64,000 nt of DNA from an uncultured Granulosicoccaceae bacterium (GTDB lineage Bacteria > Pseudomonadota > Gammaproteobacteria > Granulosicoccales > Granulosicoccaceae): contig CALHNS010000011.1 in assembly GCA_938035125.1 (NCBI GenBank), positions 1-64,000 on the forward strand, read 5' to 3'. Under the pieces are notes generated by a model. That model ran no database searches and was not told where the DNA came from. It was given only the letters and a program-made list of their open reading frames with translations. Positions 1-12,755 of the stretch are shown here, in pieces. A program made the position numbers and the translations under genes. Positions within the stretch are counted from its first letter, which is position 1; the number at the start of each line of letters is the position of its first letter.

Positions 1-203
1 AGCACCGCTAAATTAGAATTTGCTTTCACGGCGTAACAAACCCGGTGAGGATAATCACCAAAGGCGCTGTCAAACGCTAACCAATTTTTCTCTAGAACAT
101 CTCGGCTGTACACATACAAGGGCGTACCGTGATTACGGGCCAGATCGGCCAATGACACACCATCAACGTTCAAAACGCCATTCTTACGTTCCAATCCACT
201 CAT
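1..203 (-). CDS. lysA: Diaminopimelate decarboxylase, N-terminal part (runs off window start)
   Basis: Reverse-strand translation from ATG at 203: MSGLERKNGVLNVDGVSLADLARNHGTPLYVYSR...YAVKANSNLAV, typical LysA N-terminus with the PLP-lysine motif YAVKAN; follows lptM with ATGA overlap. Confidence 0.93.
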   Translation of the reverse strand, partial: MSGLERKNGVLNVDGVSLADLARNHGTPLYVYSRDVLEKNWLAFDSAFGDYPHRVCYAVKANSNLAV

Positions 204-451
204 GATTCTTCTTTTTCTTCTTGCTCGTCTTTCGATTCATCAGAATCGGATTCATCTGCTTCTTCAGCTTCCAATACTTCTAGCTCATCCAAGGCATCTT
301 CAATCACTGGGGTCGTTTCAACAAACAGCTCACCACCGTCAAGATACAAATCCCCCTTGTTACCGCAGCCCGTGGCCAGGGCAGTAAAAAAGAGCATGAC
401 AAAGGCTGGCATTAAACCAAGCAACCGCTGAAAAGTGATAAATGAGCGCAT
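200..451 (-). CDS. lptM: LptM/YifL-like small lipoprotein upstream of lysA, with acidic C-terminal tail
   Basis: Signal peptide plus lipobox ATGCGNKGDLYL (characteristic LptM motif) and conserved position next to lysA. Confidence 0.8.
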   Translation of the reverse strand: MRSFITFQRLLGLMPAFVMLFFTALATGCGNKGDLYLDGGELFVETTPVIEDALDELEVLEAEEADESDSDESKDEQEEKEES

Positions 452-496
452 AGTGACAGTATACTCGCCCCATCTAAAAACCTATTGTATGTGCCC

Positions 497-1183
497 ATGT
501 CAGCAGCTGATCTTGAATGCATAGAACTTGAAACCACGACGCCTGTCACCCATTCAGTAATCTGGCTGCACGGGCTGGGCGCCAGTGGGGACGATTTCGT
601 GCCAGTGGTGCCAGAACTCGATGTTCCCGAGAACCTAGGGGTTAGATTCATCTTCCCACACGCGCCAGTACGCCCTATTACCATTAACAATGGCATGGCC
701 ATGCGCGGCTGGTATGACATCACGTCATTGAATTTTGACGAACGCGAACAAGATCTAGCTGGCACCCAAGCGTCTGCTGACGCTGTGGATGCTTTGATTG
801 AGCAGGAAATTTCTCGCGGGGTGCCTGCTGCCAACATCGTGTTAGCTGGGTTCTCTCAAGGTGGTGCCATTGCTCTTTTCGCAGGGCTTACCAGTAAACA
901 TCGGGTGGCTGGAATTCTTGCGCTTTCCACCTACCTACCGCTGGGTGATACCGCGTTTGAAGCGATGACTAAACACAGCGATGATAGAAATACGTTACCG
1001 ATATTTTTCGCCCACGGTAGCCACGATGAAGTCATTCTACTTAAATACGCAAAAGAATCGCGTGATGCTTTATTGGGTAAAGGCTTCGATGTAAATTGGT
1101 CTACCTGGCCAATGGCTCACAGTGTAATGCCTGAAGAAATTGTGGCCATGAGTGTTTGGTTTAAGACACAGTGGCGTAAATAG
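497..1183 (+). CDS. Carboxylesterase/phospholipase family alpha/beta hydrolase
   Basis: [42 protein letters not shown] nucleophile motif, AHG..DEV; ATG at 497 preferred over TTG at 485. Confidence 0.9.
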   Translation: MSAADLECIELETTTPVTHSVIWLHGLGASGDDFVPVVPELDVPENLGVRFIFPHAPVRPITINNGMAMRGWYDITSLNFDEREQDLAGTQASADAVDALIEQEISRGVPAANIVLAGFSQGGAIALFAGLTSKHRVAGILALSTYLPLGDTAFEAMTKHSDDRNTLPIFFAHGSHDEVILLKYAKESRDALLGKGFDVNWSTWPMAHSVMPEEIVAMSVWFKTQWRK

Positions 1184-2591
1184 CGTTTAACCGCCCATCG
1201 GCTTTGGCTACCGCTTGCTTAACTTGGTTGGGAGCGGTGCCGCCGATATGATCTCGGCTGTTTACAGAACCTTCTAGGGTAAGTACATCAAATACCGATG
1301 CGTTGATTTTATCGCTAAACCCTTGTAACGTCTCTAACGACATGTCCCCTAAATCAATTTGATTATCCACACCGTGCTTAACCGCTTTTCCCACCACCTC
1401 GTGTGCATCTCTAAACGGCATACCTTGCTTTACCAACCAATCAGCTAAATCGGTAGCGGTTGAAAACCCTTTGATAGCTGCTTCACGCATGGCCGCTTTA
1501 TTAACGTGCATTGCAGGCAACATATCGGCAAACGCACGCGCACTGAACATCCATGTATCAATGGAATCAAACAACGGCTCTTTATCTTCTTGATTGTCTT
1601 TATTGTAAGTGAGCGGTTGGCCCTTCATAAGCGTTAATAAGGCCATTAAATTGCCATTAGCACGCCCTGTTTTACCTCTTACCAATTCAGCCACATCGGG
1701 GTTTTTCTTTTGCGGCATGATGGAAGAACCCGTACAAAATGCATCGGGTAAATCCACAAACTGAAATTGTGCCGACATCCATAACACCATCTCTTCAGCA
1801 ATTCGAGATAAGTGCATCAATGTAATCGCAGCGGCAGCGGTGAAGTCAATAGCAAAATCTCTATCACTAACCGCATCTAAAGAATTTTCAGCAATAGCAT
1901 CAAAGCCTAACAATCTCATTGTTATGGACCGATCAATGGGGTAACTGGTGCCAGCAAGCGCTGCTGAGCCCAATGGCATTCTGTTTACTCGCCTACGGAT
2001 ATCTTCTAAGCGCTCTAAATCTCTTAACAACATCTCAAACCAAGCCATAACATGGTGGCCGAAGGTCACAGGCTGCGCAGTCTGTAAATGAGTGAAACCC
2101 GGCATGATGGTGTCGGTATGTTGGGATGCCAATTGCACTAACCCCTTAAGCAATCTTTTCTGCTCAGCGGCAATCTCATCGCATGCATCTCGGACATACA
2201 AACGAATATCGGTGGCCACCTGATCATTGCGTGAACGCCCCGTGTGCAAACGCTTGCCCGCATCTCCAATGCGATCAATTAGGGCAGCTTCGATGTTCAT
2301 ATGAACATCTTCACGAGCTACAGACCACTCGAACCGTCCTTCAGCAATGGTATTTTCTATATCGCTCAACCCTTCCAGAATTTGAGCGTGATCTTCTTCG
2401 GTTAAGACCCCTACTTCCATCAACATGGTGGCGTGCGCCTTAGAGCCTTGAATATCTTGGCGATACATGCGTTGATCGAAAGTGACGGATGCTGTGAAAG
2501 ATTCCACGAACGCATCGGTATTGCCTTCAAAACGGCCACCCCACAATTTCGCAGGTGCCTGGGTGTCTGATTCAGATTGTGACCGAGTCAT
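1161..2591 (-). CDS. argH: Argininosuccinate lyase
   Basis: [32 protein letters not shown] signature; full length 476 aa. Confidence 0.97.
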   Translation of the reverse strand: MTRSQSESDTQAPAKLWGGRFEGNTDAFVESFTASVTFDQRMYRQDIQGSKAHATMLMEVGVLTEEDHAQILEGLSDIENTIAEGRFEWSVAREDVHMNIEAALIDRIGDAGKRLHTGRSRNDQVATDIRLYVRDACDEIAAEQKRLLKGLVQLASQHTDTIMPGFTHLQTAQPVTFGHHVMAWFEMLLRDLERLEDIRRRVNRMPLGSAALAGTSYPIDRSITMRLLGFDAIAENSLDAVSDRDFAIDFTAAAAITLMHLSRIAEEMVLWMSAQFQFVDLPDAFCTGSSIMPQKKNPDVAELVRGKTGRANGNLMALLTLMKGQPLTYNKDNQEDKEPLFDSIDTWMFSARAFADMLPAMHVNKAAMREAAIKGFSTATDLADWLVKQGMPFRDAHEVVGKAVKHGVDNQIDLGDMSLETLQGFSDKINASVFDVLTLEGSVNSRDHIGGTAPNQVKQAVAKADGRLNAIYATVS

Positions 2592-2663
2592 GTGTTTTGA
2601 TGCGCTGATTAGGATGTATGGAAAGTTCAGTATACTGAGAACTACAATTCACGGTGGGTAAGC

Positions 2664-3614
2664 ATGGGTTCAATAGTCCGTATCGCCACGCGCAAAAGTC
2701 CGTTAGCGCTATGGCAAGCTGAAACAGTTCAAGCACAATTAAAAGCTGCACACGCCGGCATTGATGTGCAGCTGGTGCCCATCACCACAGAAGGCGATAT
2801 TAAGCTAGATCAGCCGTTATATAAAATTGGTGGCAAAGACCTATTCGTCAAAGAACTGGAAACTGCCATGATGGAGAAACGAGCCGATTTAGCCGTGCAT
2901 TCCATGAAAGACGTGGCTGCGGTGTTACCACAAGGCTTAACGCTGTGCACCTTCATGCAGCGAGAAGACCCAACCGATGCATTGGTATCCAACAACTACG
3001 AAGCCTTTAGTGAACTACCACAAGGTGCCATTATTGGCACCTGCAGCGTGCGAAGGCGTGCACAGTTATTAGCCTCACGCCCCGACGTTCAAATAAAAAA
3101 TTTACGAGGCAACGTTGGAACACGTTTAAGTAAATTAGATGCAGGCGAATACGATGCCATCATTCTGGCTAGCGCAGGTTTGATGCGCTTAGGGCTAGAA
3201 AATCGCATCGTAGAAAGACTACCCCTACCCATGAGCCTGCCGGCCGCAGGGCAAGGCATTGTGGGTATAGAAGTGCGTAGCGACGACGACGAACTTCAAC
3301 AGCTTTTAGCACCACTGCACGATAACGATGCCGCCGACAGACTCACATCAGAAAGAGCGGTCACCCGAACATTAAACGGAGGCTGTTCTGCACCAGTGGC
3401 AGCCTTTTCTGTATTAAAAAATGATGAACTTTCACTGGTTGCCAGAGTAATCTCGATAGACGGTAAAACGCTAATTGAAGAGAGCATTTCAGGACATCGC
3501 AGTGAAGCAAATGCGTTAGGAATAAAGGCAGCTGAATTACTCAAAGCACAAGGTGCCGATGAAATCTTGGCAGAAGCCGAAGCGTTTTTAGCAGGCCCTG
3601 TTGATATCATCTAA
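2664..3614 (+). CDS. hemC: Porphobilinogen deaminase (hydroxymethylbilane synthase)
   Basis: RIATRKSPLALWQAE, KDLFVKELE, LNGGCSAPVAAF cofactor-attachment motif. Confidence 0.97.
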   Translation: MGSIVRIATRKSPLALWQAETVQAQLKAAHAGIDVQLVPITTEGDIKLDQPLYKIGGKDLFVKELETAMMEKRADLAVHSMKDVAAVLPQGLTLCTFMQREDPTDALVSNNYEAFSELPQGAIIGTCSVRRRAQLLASRPDVQIKNLRGNVGTRLSKLDAGEYDAIILASAGLMRLGLENRIVERLPLPMSLPAAGQGIVGIEVRSDDDELQQLLAPLHDNDAADRLTSERAVTRTLNGGCSAPVAAFSVLKNDELSLVARVISIDGKTLIEESISGHRSEANALGIKAAELLKAQGADEILAEAEAFLAGPVDII

Positions 3615-4336
3615 TGACAACCGTTCTCGTAACACGGCCCAAGCACCAGCAAGAAAGGTTTATAAGTTTATGTCGTTCACTGGGTGTGAATACCTGTAGT
3701 TTGCCACTATTGCAAATCGTTGAACGAACAGTGCCGTTCGAGCTTTGGGAAAAATCCTTTCACGATAAAAATTCTGCCTGGATTTTTACCAGTAAAAACG
3801 CGGTATTACACAGCCCTTTTAGTAACTCCCCTGATGGCCCTGTTTTCGCTATGGGCGCATCCACAGCACAAGCTTTAGAAGAGGCAGGCCACAAACTGGC
3901 GGCAATGCCAGACACACCGTTCAATAGCGAAGCCCTGGTAAATCAATTAAAAACCTGTAACGCTCGCCATGCTTTAGTAGTAACAGGGGTTGGAGGTCGT
4001 GCCTATCTTGCTAAAGAACTTCGCTTACTGAAATGGACTGTTACCGAACTGCCTTGTTATGAACGCCTACCCGAAACTTTCACTGACGAAGCGGTTACCG
4101 ATGCGGTAAACGCATGCGACATACTCTCATTAACCAGCATTGAATCTATGGATGTTCTTATAAATTCTTCAGAACACATAGATAACCAATGGAAAAGTAA
4201 ACCTTTGATTGTAAACAGCACTCGCGCGGTGCCTGCTGCACGAAAAGCAGGTTTTACAGGAACAATAAAAGTGGCTGTGCCTGCTGGTGATGATGGACAA
4301 ATAGCGGCGTTGAAGAACTTACTTAAGATAAACTAA
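3614..4336 (+). CDS. hemD: Uroporphyrinogen-III synthase
   Basis: Overlaps the hemC stop; VLVTRPKHQQERF N-terminus and HemD-like length/organisation. Confidence 0.88.
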   Translation: MTTVLVTRPKHQQERFISLCRSLGVNTCSLPLLQIVERTVPFELWEKSFHDKNSAWIFTSKNAVLHSPFSNSPDGPVFAMGASTAQALEEAGHKLAAMPDTPFNSEALVNQLKTCNARHALVVTGVGGRAYLAKELRLLKWTVTELPCYERLPETFTDEAVTDAVNACDILSLTSIESMDVLINSSEHIDNQWKSKPLIVNSTRAVPAARKAGFTGTIKVAVPAGDDGQIAALKNLLKIN

Positions 4337-4343
4337 TAGCGAA

Positions 4344-5183
4344 CTAACACGTTTCATACACACGACCATCTAAGGCATAGTCACTGCCATAAAACACCAA
4401 ATTAAACCCTTTCTCTATAGCGTCCGCACATCGTGATTTTTTATTATTTTTTTCGTACATGGCAATGTATACCGCTTTGCCAGCATGAATAAACGGCAAT
4501 AACTGATCGCATTCGTCGTAGGCATAACAAGATTCATTCAATGCAAAATCAAAAAGCTCTGCAAAGTTTTCACTATCAATGAGTTCAATAGTGTTTTTTA
4601 AGGCTATTTTTAAACCGTTAGAATGAGCATAGTGAGCAAGAAACCTTAAGTAATCAGCTTGATCTTTTTCCGTTAATGCCAAGCCGTTATTAGCTTGATA
4701 AGTATCAGTATTATCTGGCTCAACTGCATCGCATCCAGCAGCTGCCGCTCTATCAATTCTCGCTTTCATTATTCGGCGCACGTTTGGCGAACGAATATTA
4801 ACGTGATACTCACCGGGCCAACCATTCAATGGATTGCCTAAATCATTGAGCTTATCAAATTCATTTTTATCTGATCGCCAATCTTCATAGGAGCCTGCAC
4901 TGAAATAACACAACACCAATTTATTGTGTTTTTTTAACGAGGTTATTAAGTCATTTGTCTCATTGTCTTCTAAATCAATTCCGTATACATCAACGTCATA
5001 GTGTTTAGAAATGGCACCTTGTAGTTGCCAATACAAGGTGCTGCCCGATGCAAATAAGGGGGAATTTTTTAGAGTTTTCTGGTTACTGGTACTTGTATCT
5101 GCAAAACTCAATGTTGATACCGACAAACACCAAAGAACCCCAACCATAAAGTTTACTAGTGCACATCGACTATAACGCTTCAT
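4344..5183 (-). CDS. Secreted GH114 (endo-alpha-1,4-polygalactosaminidase)-like protein
   Basis: Signal peptide; LYWQLQGAI...DLEDN...LVLCYFSAGSYEDWR...GCDAVEPDNTDTY; start taken at ATG 5183 (MKRYSRC...) because the longer ORF overlaps ubiD. Confidence 0.78.
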   Translation of the reverse strand: MKRYSRCALVNFMVGVLWCLSVSTLSFADTSTSNQKTLKNSPLFASGSTLYWQLQGAISKHYDVDVYGIDLEDNETNDLITSLKKHNKLVLCYFSAGSYEDWRSDKNEFDKLNDLGNPLNGWPGEYHVNIRSPNVRRIMKARIDRAAAAGCDAVEPDNTDTYQANNGLALTEKDQADYLRFLAHYAHSNGLKIALKNTIELIDSENFAELFDFALNESCYAYDECDQLLPFIHAGKAVYIAMYEKNNKKSRCADAIEKGFNLVFYGSDYALDGRVYETC

Positions 5184-5245
5184 GAGTTCAACCCCAGAAA
5201 AATGCCTTAAACGTAACGCAAAAACAAAGGGTACAACAAAGGGAC

Positions 5246-6703
5246 TTATATACCCAGTGAAGGCCACAGTTCATCAACCCGATCTTTCACCGATTGATCC
5301 ATAACGATGGGTTCGCCCCATTCTCGATTCGTTTCACCAGGAAGCTTATTGGTGGCATCGATACCCATTTTCGAGCCTAAACCCGATACAGGCGATGCAA
5401 AATCTAGATAATCTATGGGTGTGTTTTCTACCAACGTTGTGTCACGAGCAGGATCAACGCGTGTGGTTATCGCCCAAATGACATCATCCCAAGAACGTGT
5501 GTTCACATCGTCATCGACAACAATGACAAACTTGGTGTACATAAACTGACGCAAAAAAGACCATACCCCCATCATGACGCGCTTTGCGTGCCCCGGATAT
5601 TGCTTCTTCATGCTTACCACCGCCATTCGATAACTGCACCCTTCAGGAGGTAAATAGAAATCAACGATTTCTGGAAATTGTTTTTGCAGTATTGGCACAA
5701 ACACTTCGTTAAGAGCCACGCCTAATATCGCAGGCTCATCAGGAGGCCGCCCAGTATAAGTTGAGTGATAGATTGGGTTATCACGATGGGTTACTTTTTC
5801 CACCGTAAACACAGGAAAGCTATCCACTTCGTTGTAGTAACCGGTGTGATCTCCGAACGGGCCTTCAGGCGCATCGTCTTCAGGGTTTAACCAACCTTCC
5901 AGTACATACTCAGCAGAGGCTGGAACTTGCAAATCCGATAAGGTTGCTTGAGTGACTTTCGTTCTTTCCCCTCTCAGTAAACCAGCAAACGCATGTTCAC
6001 TTAAGGTATCGGGCACCGGTGTAACCGCACCCAATATGGTGGCAGGATCGGCCCCCAACACAACCGCTATGGGGAAAGGCTCGCCCGGGCGTTCTTGTTG
6101 CCATTCTTTAAAATCTAACGCACCACCACGATGACTTAGCCAACGCATAATGACGCGGTTCGGGCCTATCACTTGTTGGCGGTATATGCCCATGTTCTGG
6201 CGTTTCTTGTTTGGCCCCTTGGTAATAACTAAACCCCAAGTAATCAATGGCCCAGCATCACCCGGCCAGCAGGTTTGCACAGGAAGACGGGATAAATCAA
6301 CATCATCCCATGTGTTCTTTTGGCACTCAGCGTTTTTAACGGTTTTCGGCGCCATATCCAACACTTTTTTAAATATAGGAAGGGTTTGCCAAGCGTCTTT
6401 AATGCCTTTTGGAGGGTCGGGCTCTTTTAAAAATGCCAGAAGTTTTCCTACTTCACGTAGCGCTTCAACGCTCGATTCACCCATACCCAATGCAACCCGT
6501 TCAGGCGTTCCAAAGAGGTTACCCAATAAGGGCACATCAGAACCCTTAGGGTTTTCAAATAACAGCGCAGGGCCTTTAGCTCGTAACGTTCGATCGCAAA
6601 TTTCGGTGATTTCAAGGTTCGGATCCACCTCTGCGCGAATACGCTTTAGCTCTCCCATCGACTCTAATTGATCGATAAAATCTCGAAGATCTTTATATTT
6701 CAC
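5246..6703 (-). CDS. ubiD: 4-hydroxy-3-polyprenylbenzoate decarboxylase
   Basis: [59 protein letters not shown]; 485 aa. Confidence 0.96.
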   Translation of the reverse strand: MKYKDLRDFIDQLESMGELKRIRAEVDPNLEITEICDRTLRAKGPALLFENPKGSDVPLLGNLFGTPERVALGMGESSVEALREVGKLLAFLKEPDPPKGIKDAWQTLPIFKKVLDMAPKTVKNAECQKNTWDDVDLSRLPVQTCWPGDAGPLITWGLVITKGPNKKRQNMGIYRQQVIGPNRVIMRWLSHRGGALDFKEWQQERPGEPFPIAVVLGADPATILGAVTPVPDTLSEHAFAGLLRGERTKVTQATLSDLQVPASAEYVLEGWLNPEDDAPEGPFGDHTGYYNEVDSFPVFTVEKVTHRDNPIYHSTYTGRPPDEPAILGVALNEVFVPILQKQFPEIVDFYLPPEGCSYRMAVVSMKKQYPGHAKRVMMGVWSFLRQFMYTKFVIVVDDDVNTRSWDDVIWAITTRVDPARDTTLVENTPIDYLDFASPVSGLGSKMGIDATNKLPGETNREWGEPIVMDQSVKDRVDELWPSLGI

Positions 6704-6710
6704 GTTGTGA

Positions 6711-8747
6711 CTACGCTGCCAAACCAGATTGTTTTAATAAAGCATCCACCGAAGGTTTGCGCCCACGAAATGCTACAAAAGATTCTAATGCCGGCCGAGA
6801 GCCCCCTACCGATAACACTTCGTTTAAAAAGTCGGCACCGGCAGCTTCACTGAATAAACCTTCCTCTTCAAAACGTGCATAAGCATCTGCAGACAACACT
6901 TCAGCCCATTTATAACTGAAGTAACCTGCGGCATAACCGCCTGCAAAAATATGACTGAATGAATGTTGGAAGCGCTGCTCTGCCGGATAAGGCATCACAG
7001 AAACTTCGGCACGAACCTCTTCTAGAATATCGGCAATGTCTGATGCAGAACTTGGTATTGGTGATGCGTGTACACGCATATCAAACATGGCAAATTCTAA
7101 TTGCCGAACTAATTGAGATGCAGATTGAAAATTTCTGGCATCTTTTAGTTTCTGTAACAGCTCAGCAGGAAGCGGCTCGCCTGTTTCGTAATGTCCACTG
7201 ATTAACGCAAGCGATTCACTTTCCCAGCACCAATTCTCTAAAAACTGGCTGGGCAATTCCACAGCATCCCATTCCACACCATTAATACCCGACACACCTG
7301 CTGCATCCATCTGAGTCAACATATGGTGTAAGCCATGACCAAATTCATGAAACAAGGTGGTGACTTCGTTGTGCGTTAACAGCGCAGGATCCTTACCGAC
7401 AGGTGGGGTTAAATTGCACGTAAGGTATGCAATGGGCAATTGCACTTGCTCACCCAGCCGTTGCCGTGTTGCGCAAACATCCATCCATGCACCGCCGCGT
7501 TTATTTTCACGGGCAAAATTATCTAAATAAAATTGACCTCTTACCGCACCACTACCATCGCGAATTTCGTAACAAGAAACATCTTCGTGATAAACAGGTA
7601 CATCGCTAACTGGCTTAATGCTCAAACCGAACAAGCGCCCTACTACAGCGAACATTCCAGGAACTGCTTTGTCTGCCGGAAAGTAAGGTTTTAAATCCTC
7701 ATCGGATAAATCAAACAATTTCTTTTTTAATTTATCGCTGGCGTAAGCCACATCCCAAGCTTGTAAGTCATTTATATCAAGCGCAGTGGATGCAAATTCT
7801 TCTAATTCTTTTAGCTCTTTTTTTGCTTGTGGAACTGCTTTTTTCGCCAAGTCGTTTAAAAATGCCATGACTTCATCGGGTGACTCAACCATTTTGGTCA
7901 CCACCGATAAATCCGCATAAGAATCAAAACCCAGTAATTTCGCTTTCTCTCCTCGGTAATTTAAGATATCAACCATGTGTTGGCTGTTATCGTAAGTACC
8001 AGCATGAGGGCCGTTCTCAGATGCACGTGTGGAGAAGGCTAAGGTTATCTCTTTTCGTAATTCGCGATCGTTCGCAAAAGTTCTTACCGCATGAACGGTG
8101 GGGAATTCAAGATTCAGCAAATACCCGGTTTCACCTTTTTTCTCCGCTCGTTCTTTTGCAGCAGCAATAGCACTATCGGGTAAACCGTCTAAACGTGATG
8201 CATCGGGGAGTAATTTTTCCCATGCGTTCGTGGCATCTAAAACGTTGTCACTGAATTCAGTTTTAATTCGCGACAGCTCTTGAGTTAAATCTGAAAATCG
8301 TTTTTTCTTATCATCAGATAACGATACGCCGCCCAATTCAAAATCACGCAGTTCGTTATCAATAACTGTTTTTTGAGCAGCACTAAGCGTATTGAATTCA
8401 TCACTGTCTTTAAGCTGTTTTATAACCGCGTACAAAGCTTCGTTTTGACCAAGCTCTGTGTAATAAGCACTTAGCTTTGGTAAACACACCTTGTAAACAT
8501 CACGTAATTCAGCGCTGTTTTTAACCGAATTCAAATGACTTACCGGTGACCAAAACAAACCGAGTTGATTATGAGCTTCATCCAATGGTGAAATAACCGA
8601 TGCCCATGAGGGGTTATTCTCTTTTGAAATTCGGGTTACCGTTTCACGACAAGTTTTAAGCAGCTCATCCAGTTCAGTTTCTATTGTCGATACGTCAAAC
8701 GCATCAAAAGCGGGTCGATTGATTGTGATGGTATCGTGCATGCTCAC
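6711..8747 (-). CDS. prlC: Oligopeptidase A (M3 family metallopeptidase)
   Basis: [13 protein letters not shown] zinc motif and full-length M3 oligopeptidase. Confidence 0.95.
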   Translation of the reverse strand: MSMHDTITINRPAFDAFDVSTIETELDELLKTCRETVTRISKENNPSWASVISPLDEAHNQLGLFWSPVSHLNSVKNSAELRDVYKVCLPKLSAYYTELGQNEALYAVIKQLKDSDEFNTLSAAQKTVIDNELRDFELGGVSLSDDKKKRFSDLTQELSRIKTEFSDNVLDATNAWEKLLPDASRLDGLPDSAIAAAKERAEKKGETGYLLNLEFPTVHAVRTFANDRELRKEITLAFSTRASENGPHAGTYDNSQHMVDILNYRGEKAKLLGFDSYADLSVVTKMVESPDEVMAFLNDLAKKAVPQAKKELKELEEFASTALDINDLQAWDVAYASDKLKKKLFDLSDEDLKPYFPADKAVPGMFAVVGRLFGLSIKPVSDVPVYHEDVSCYEIRDGSGAVRGQFYLDNFARENKRGGAWMDVCATRQRLGEQVQLPIAYLTCNLTPPVGKDPALLTHNEVTTLFHEFGHGLHHMLTQMDAAGVSGINGVEWDAVELPSQFLENWCWESESLALISGHYETGEPLPAELLQKLKDARNFQSASQLVRQLEFAMFDMRVHASPIPSSASDIADILEEVRAEVSVMPYPAEQRFQHSFSHIFAGGYAAGYFSYKWAEVLSADAYARFEEEGLFSEAAGADFLNEVLSVGGSRPALESFVAFRGRKPSVDALLKQSGLAA

Positions 8748-8845
8748 CTATCCAGTTACCCCAGTGATACTTTCGCTAATCACAGGGGCGAAGTAATTCA
8801 AACATCGTAGTTAATACGCTTAGCGTCTGATGCAACAGACCGTAT

Positions 8846-11281
<2,436 letters not shown>

Positions 11282-11526
11282 TCACTGCAAGGATTGTAAC
11301 CCTCTGATTATACGACAAATTAGCTGATTTCACCGAAATAAATCGATGCGTTCAGTGGTGAGAAATTATATATTATTCCTTTATTTATCAATTAGTTACA
11401 CAGTCTCCAGTTAGAGGATTTTAAACAGAGTTCGTTAGCCGTTCCCTATCCCCTTTTCTCTGGTACTCAAGCGCTCAAAAACACGGTGTACTGTTTGGTT
11501 TAATATCCAATCGACAATGATCGCGA

Positions 11527-11542
11527 GGTTTCACGTGAAACA
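11527..11542. promoter_or_regulatory. parS: parS centromere-like site 1
   Basis: GGTTTCACGTGAAACA, 15/16 to consensus TGTTTCACGTGAAACA; parAB encoded in the same window. Confidence 0.87.
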
Positions 11543-11612
11543 TCAATGCGACGAGCAAATGGGTCAAATATTTTCTTTTCAGATAGAAGTTCTAATACCG
11601 TTATTGACCCCA

Positions 11613-11628
11613 TGTTTCACATGAAACA
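11613..11628. promoter_or_regulatory. parS: parS centromere-like site 2
   Basis: TGTTTCACATGAAACA, 15/16 to consensus. Confidence 0.83.
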
Positions 11629-11690
11629 TCTGATTCAATGATGTTTTCATTATCTGATGGCATTAAATATCTGCTTGAGAAATTTAATCT

Positions 11691-12755
11691 TTAGCCGATG
11701 GCCGGTAACAATCCACCGGATTGGATTTCAAAATTCTCAGCTTGTTCGAGGCGCTCGGTTCCGGCTATAAACACCTGGGTGGGTTTCGATGCCAAAAGGC
11801 TCAAAACCAATGCCACATTGCTTTTATCCAGCTCTGAGGCCAAATCATCACAAAGCACAATGGCATGTCGATCACCTTGTTGGTGGAGAACCTCAAGTTG
11901 CGCTAAGTGCAACGCATAAACCACAAGCTTTTGCTGGCCTCTGGACAACACTTGCTTTGCAGGATGTTCTCCTACGGTTAATGTGATTTCTGCTCTATGG
12001 GGTCCATCGGTCGTGGTTTTAAATCGTTGGTGCTGGCGTAAATTCTTTTCCAGGGTTTCAAGCAACGAGCGTTCTATCGAAAATCCGCGCTTGTAGCCTA
12101 ATTCAACGGTGAAATCATTAGAAAGCTGCTCCAACATCCGTTTGAACGCAGGCTGTAGCTGCGCCAGGTAATTTTCTCTGCATCCGTCTATCCAGGCCCC
12201 AGATAGGGCTAATTCCTCGTTCCAGCTCACCACCTCAGCGTCTGGCACACCCACGCGCAAAGCCTGATTTCGTTGAGACAAAGCTCTTTTGTAGCGCTTC
12301 CATTGAGAATAAAAATCAGGTTCCACGTGAAACGCTCCCCAATCCATAAATTGGCGGCGCACTGTTGGCCCAGCCTGTATTAACTCGTGGCTTTCAGGCG
12401 TTAGCGCTTTAATGGGTATGGCGCGACTGATTTCTGCAATGCTATGGATCGGCTCGAAATTCATTCGAAGCTCAATCTGCCCATCGCGAGATCGTTTCAT
12501 TCCGCATCGATGTTCTCGCTCTTGTCTATCTTTCAATAAACCTGAAACGGTGAAAGCTTCGTGCTCATGAGAAATCAACTCGCGGGGTTTGCGAGTTCGA
12601 AAGGAATGACCTGCCGATAAGGTATGGATAGCTTCAAGGACACTGGATTTACCAGCACCATTGGGGCCCACAATAGCGTTTAAACCCGCAACCGGTTTGA
12701 AGGTGAGGGAGCCTAGATTGCGGAAATTGATGACTTGAAATTGGGTAAGAATCAC
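11691..12755 (-). CDS. recF: DNA replication and repair protein RecF
   Basis: NAIVGPNGAGKSSVLEAI Walker A; LSRGQQKLVVYAL; CDDLASELD; dnaN neighbour. Confidence 0.96.
   Translation of the reverse strand: MILTQFQVINFRNLGSLTFKPVAGLNAIVGPNGAGKSSVLEAIHTLSAGHSFRTRKPRELISHEHEAFTVSGLLKDRQEREHRCGMKRSRDGQIELRMNFEPIHSIAEISRAIPIKALTPESHELIQAGPTVRRQFMDWGAFHVEPDFYSQWKRYKRALSQRNQALRVGVPDAEVVSWNEELALSGAWIDGCRENYLAQLQPAFKRMLEQLSNDFTVELGYKRGFSIERSLLETLEKNLRQHQRFKTTTDGPHRAEITLTVGEHPAKQVLSRGQQKLVVYALHLAQLEVLHQQGDRHAIVLCDDLASELDKSNVALVLSLLASKPTQVFIAGTERLEQAENFEIQSGGLLPAIG
12319..12334. promoter_or_regulatory. Degenerate parS-like site inside recF
   Basis: GGTTCCACGTGAAACG, 13/16 to parS consensus. Confidence 0.4.

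Noticed and set aside
412-837. 141-aa minus-strand ORF antisense to the esterase gene
   Set aside because: Fully overlaps a well-supported alpha/beta hydrolase CDS, composition is low complexity and no family match is evident.
1161-1183. Convergent coding overlap between esterase and argH
   Set aside because: A 23-bp tail-to-tail overlap is common in compact bacterial genomes; not unusual enough to report as a finding.
6150-6671. 173-aa plus-strand ORF antisense to ubiD
   Set aside because: Shadow ORF opposite a highly conserved gene; no recognisable motif or ribosome-binding site.
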